Origin: JBHGBM01 sp041946965
GTDB lineage: Bacteria; Acidobacteriota; Terriglobia; Bryobacterales; Bryobacteraceae
DNA: 8,751 bases
Assembly (NCBI GenBank): GCA_041946965.1
Contig: JBHGBM010000131.1
Location: 1 to 8,751, forward strand
Direction of reading: 5' to 3'
Every line of letters begins with the position of its first letter. The first letter of the stretch is position 1. Under the pieces are notes generated by a model that saw only the letters and a program-made list of their open reading frames with translations, did no database searches and was not told where the DNA came from. Of the stretch, positions 6,522-8,751 are shown one piece after another. The position numbers and the translations under genes are program-made.

Positions 6522-6986
6522 ATGCTGACCGAACAAGAGCGCAGGGAAATCGAAGAAGAGGTCGCGCACTACCCCGATAAACAGGCGGTGTGCATCGACG
6601 CCATGAAGATCGTGCAGCGGCGCCGCGGCTGGATTTCCGATGAGAGCCTGCGCGACATCGCGGAGCTGCTGGAGATGTCTCCGGCGCAGCTCGACGGCGT
6701 GGCGACCTTTTACAACCTGCTCTACCGCAAGCCCGTGGGGCGGCACGTCATCCTGCTGTGCGACAGCGTGAGCTGCTGGATCATGGGCTACGAAGAACAG
6801 CGCCGGCACCTGCGCGAGCGGCTCGGCGTCGAGTTTGGCCAGACCACGCCCGACAACCGTTTCACCTTGCTCCCTATCGTCTGCCTGGGCTGCTGCGACC
6901 GCGCCCCGGCCATGATGATCGACGACGACCTGCACACGGGTCTTACGCCGGAAAAGATCGACCGCATTCTCGAGGGCTACAAATGA
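6522..6986 (+). CDS. nuoE: NADH-quinone oxidoreductase subunit E (24 kDa type, [2Fe-2S] cluster N1a)
   Basis: NuoE is a peripheral subunit of the NADH-dehydrogenase module and binds [2Fe-2S] cluster N1a next to the FMN of NuoF. The 154-residue product has a helical N-terminal region (EQERREIEEEVAHY, KIVQRRRGW, DGVATFYN) and a thioredoxin-like C-terminal half. The four ligands are C80 and C85 (CDSVSC) and C121 and C125 (CLGCC). C124 is an additional cysteine between them. PVGRHVILLCDSVSC, RFTLLP and APAMMIDDD follow the E. coli protein. The ATG lies 3 bases after the nuoCD stop and has no clear Shine-Dalgarno, so reinitiation from nuoCD is likely. The stop overlaps the nuoF start as ATGA. Confidence 0.96.
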   Translation: MLTEQERREIEEEVAHYPDKQAVCIDAMKIVQRRRGWISDESLRDIAELLEMSPAQLDGVATFYNLLYRKPVGRHVILLCDSVSCWIMGYEEQRRHLRERLGVEFGQTTPDNRFTLLPIVCLGCCDRAPAMMIDDDLHTGLTPEKIDRILEGYK

Positions 6987-8257
6987 CCGAGCGGCCGCTC
7001 ACCGGCAACATGCGTGCGGACGGCGAGGCGCTGAGCGTCGCGGAATACGAGCGTGTGGACGGCTACCAGGGCTTGCGGCGCGCGCTCGCCATGCCGCCGG
7101 CCGATGTCACCAATGAAGTGAAGGCTTCCAACCTGCGCGGGCGCGGCGGCGCGGGCTTCCCCACGGGCCTGAAGTGGAGCTTCACCCCCATCGGCCCCGG
7201 CGCGCCGCGGCCGAAGTACGTGGTGGCCAATGGCGACGAGATGGAGCCGGGCACGTTCAAGGATCGCTGGCTGCTCGAAGGCGATCCGCACCAGTTGATC
7301 GAGGGCATGATCATCGCCGGGTACGCCACTGAGAGCGACGCCGGCTACATCTTCGTGCGCGGCGAGTACGTCGTGGCGGCCCAGCGCATCCGGCGCGCGC
7401 TCGCCGAAGCGTACGAGAAGGGCTACCTCGGCGGGAACGTCGCCGGCTCGGGGTTCCGCTTCGACCTGTACCTGCACCTCAGCGCGGGGCGCTATATGTG
7501 CGGTGAGGAAACCGGGCTGCTCAACGCACTCGAAGGCAAGCGCGCCAACCCGCGCTCGAAGCCGCCGTTTCCGCCCGTATCCGGCCTCTTCGGCAAGCCC
7601 ACGGTGATTAACAACATCGAGACGCTCTGTAACGTGCCGCACATCCTGCGCAACGGCGGCGACTGGTTCAAGAAGCTCGGCCGCACCAAGGACGGCGGCA
7701 CCAAGCTCTACGGCGCAAGCGGCAAGGTGAAGCGCCCGGGGCTGTGGGAGTTGCCCATGGGCACCACCATCCGGGAGTTGCTCTTCGAGCACGCGGGCGG
7801 CATGCGCGAAGGTTTGCAGTTTCGCGGCCTGCTGCCGGGCGGCGCCTCCACGGATTTCCTGACTGAGCGGCACCTGGACGTGCCCATGGATTTCAGCGAA
7901 GTGCAGAAGGCCGGCAGCCGCATGGGCACCGGGACCATGATCGTGCTCGACGACCGGACCTGCCCGGTCGGCATGGTCTGGAACCTCGAGCGGTTCTTCG
8001 CCCAGGAATCCTGCGGCTGGTGCACCCCCTGCTGGAGCGGGTTGAACTGGGCCTCGCGCCTGCTGGGGGCGATCGAGCAAGGACAGGGCGAAGCGGGCGA
8101 CCTGGAGAAACTGGAGTTCATCACGCGCTTCTGCGCCCCGGGCAACACGTTTTGCGCGCTGGCGCCCGGAGCGGTGGAGCCCTTGCAGAGCGCGATCAAG
8201 TACTTCCGCTCCGATTTCGAGCGGCATATCGCCGAAAAGCGTTGCCCCTGGAGTTGA
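6983..8257 (+). CDS. nuoF: NADH-quinone oxidoreductase subunit F (51 kDa type, FMN and NADH site, cluster N3)
   Basis: NuoF oxidises NADH with FMN and passes electrons to [4Fe-4S] cluster N3. The 424-residue product has the first glycine-rich loop NLRGRGGAGFPTGLKW (50-65), NGDEMEPGTFKDR (83-95), the flavin/NADH block GRYMCGEET (169-177), EGKRANPRSKPPFPPVSGLFG (near 184-204) and N3 ligands C344, C347 and C350 (SCGWCTPC) with C391 (GNTFCALAPGAVEP). The end LQSAIKYFRSDFE is very close to E. coli NuoF. Two changes stand out: W351 replaces the usual arginine directly after the third N3 cysteine, and S167 replaces the first glycine of GAGRY. The C-terminus is shorter than in E. coli by about 20 residues. 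The ATG overlaps the nuoE stop and follows GAGGG at 6972-6976. An apparent longer frame from 6758 lies within nuoE and is not conserved. Confidence 0.97.
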   Translation: MTERPLTGNMRADGEALSVAEYERVDGYQGLRRALAMPPADVTNEVKASNLRGRGGAGFPTGLKWSFTPIGPGAPRPKYVVANGDEMEPGTFKDRWLLEGDPHQLIEGMIIAGYATESDAGYIFVRGEYVVAAQRIRRALAEAYEKGYLGGNVAGSGFRFDLYLHLSAGRYMCGEETGLLNALEGKRANPRSKPPFPPVSGLFGKPTVINNIETLCNVPHILRNGGDWFKKLGRTKDGGTKLYGASGKVKRPGLWELPMGTTIRELLFEHAGGMREGLQFRGLLPGGASTDFLTERHLDVPMDFSEVQKAGSRMGTGTMIVLDDRTCPVGMVWNLERFFAQESCGWCTPCWSGLNWASRLLGAIEQGQGEAGDLEKLEFITRFCAPGNTFCALAPGAVEPLQSAIKYFRSDFERHIAEKRCPWS

Positions 8258-8258
8258 G

Positions 8259-8751
8259 ATGGCCACCGTCTACGTGGATGACAAGCCGTACCAGATGGAC
8301 CCGGCGCAGAACCTGCTCCACGGCTGCCTCTCGCATAAGCTCGACCTGCCGTATTTCTGCTGGCACCCGGCGCTCGGCTCCGTCGGCGCGTGCCGGCAAT
8401 GCGCGGTGAAGCAATACCGGGACGAGACCGACACCAAGGGCCGCATCGTGATGGCCTGCATGACCCCGGCGGCCGAGGGTGCGCGCATCTCGATCGACGA
8501 TCCCGAGGCCGCCGAGTTCCGCCGCGCCGTGATCGAAGGCCTGATGCTCAGCCATCCCCACGACTGCCCGGTGTGCGACGAGGGCGGCGAGTGCCACCTT
8601 CAGGACATGACCGTCATGACCGGTCACGACTGCCGGCGCTACCGCTTCGAGAAACGCACGTGGAGGAATCAGAACCTCGGTCCGCTGATCAACCACGAGA
8701 TGAACCGCTGCATCCAGTGCTACCGCTGCGTGCGCTACTACCGCGACTACG
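8259..8751 (+). CDS. nuoG: NADH-quinone oxidoreductase subunit G, N-terminal 164 residues (truncated by window edge)
   Basis: NuoG is the large iron-sulfur subunit that relays electrons from the NADH module toward NuoB. The visible N-terminus has a ferredoxin-like domain with [2Fe-2S] N1b ligands C34, C45, C48 and C67 (PYFCWHPALGSVGACRQC, VMACMTP). The N5 site follows, H99-x3-C103-x2-C106-x5-C112 (HPHDCPVCDEGGEC), with a histidine ligand as is usual for N5. Next come the first three N4 ligands, C151, C154 and C157 (NRCIQCYRCVRYY); the fourth would be outside the window. CHLQDMTVMTGH and RNQNLGPLINHEMNRC match E. coli NuoG almost word for word. The ATG is one base after the nuoF stop, with GGAG at 8250-8253 as the Shine-Dalgarno. 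The molybdopterin-like domain cannot be assessed. Confidence 0.96.
   Translation, partial: MATVYVDDKPYQMDPAQNLLHGCLSHKLDLPYFCWHPALGSVGACRQCAVKQYRDETDTKGRIVMACMTPAAEGARISIDDPEAAEFRRAVIEGLMLSHPHDCPVCDEGGECHLQDMTVMTGHDCRRYRFEKRTWRNQNLGPLINHEMNRCIQCYRCVRYYRDY

Noticed and set aside
4569..6935. A 788-codon open frame on the minus strand opposite nuoB, nuoCD and nuoE
   Set aside because: It is antisense to three clearly conserved genes, its product is rich in His, Arg, Val and Ala with no recognisable domain, and long antisense frames are expected in high-GC codon-biased DNA.
6758..6982. N-terminal extension of the nuoF frame into nuoE
   Set aside because: It is an out-of-frame shadow of nuoE; the ATG at 6983 has a Shine-Dalgarno and gives a NuoF of normal start position.
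6977..8266. A 429-codon minus-strand frame opposite nuoF
   Set aside because: It mirrors nuoF codon bias and has no recognisable motif.
1..8751. CRISPR arrays, tRNA or rRNA genes, insertion sequences, attachment sites, toxin or defence genes
   Set aside because: I found no regularly spaced repeats, no tRNA-like cloverleaf, no transposase or integrase motif and no paired terminal repeats. All space is accounted for by housekeeping genes and two short intergenic regions.

Overview
The window is high-GC DNA with tightly packed bacterial genes. Its main content is the first six genes (nuoA to nuoG, the last cut by the window edge) of a respiratory complex I (NADH:quinone oxidoreductase) operon. 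Every visible subunit reads like the Escherichia coli form of the complex: nuoC and nuoD are fused, and the characteristic sequences of E. coli NuoA, B, CD, E, F and G are all present. The neighbours are not those of an enterobacterium: a threonyl-tRNA synthetase, an ECF sigma factor with a very small soluble zinc-finger anti-sigma, and a membrane-anchored spermidine-synthase-like protein. Together with the base composition this suggests a soil or sediment bacterium, perhaps an Acidobacteriota member or similar lineage. That placement is an inference and cannot be proven from the window.

Layout. 1-635 (minus): 5' part of thrS, truncated by the window start. 636-707: a 72-bp divergent intergenic region. 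708-1328 (plus): RpoE-like ECF sigma factor. 1315-1566 (plus): zinc-finger anti-sigma, overlapping the sigma gene and using a TTG start. 1573-3585 (minus): 670-residue protein with an N-terminal membrane domain and a C-terminal spermidine-synthase-like methyltransferase fold, convergent with the anti-sigma gene. 3586-3850: a 265-bp divergent region between that gene and nuoA. It holds a good candidate promoter for nuo, a perfect 14-bp palindrome inside the promoter spacer, and two perfect small hairpins in the predicted leader. 3851-8751 (plus): nuoA, nuoB, nuoCD, nuoE, nuoF and partial nuoG.

The nuo genes are joined by ATGA overlaps (A/B, B/CD, E/F) or by gaps of 1-3 bases (CD/E, F/G), so they form one translationally coupled operon. 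NuoE, NuoF and NuoG make the NADH-oxidising arm with FMN and Fe-S clusters. NuoB and NuoCD form the connecting arm with cluster N2 and the quinone site. NuoA is the first membrane subunit. The remaining membrane subunits presumably follow beyond the window.

I did not find a clearly novel system. The points most worth a second look are the operator-like palindrome and structured leader before nuoA, an Arg-to-Trp change right after the N3 cluster cysteines of NuoF, the E. coli-type complex I in a non-enteric context, and the near-leaderless look of the sigma factor gene.
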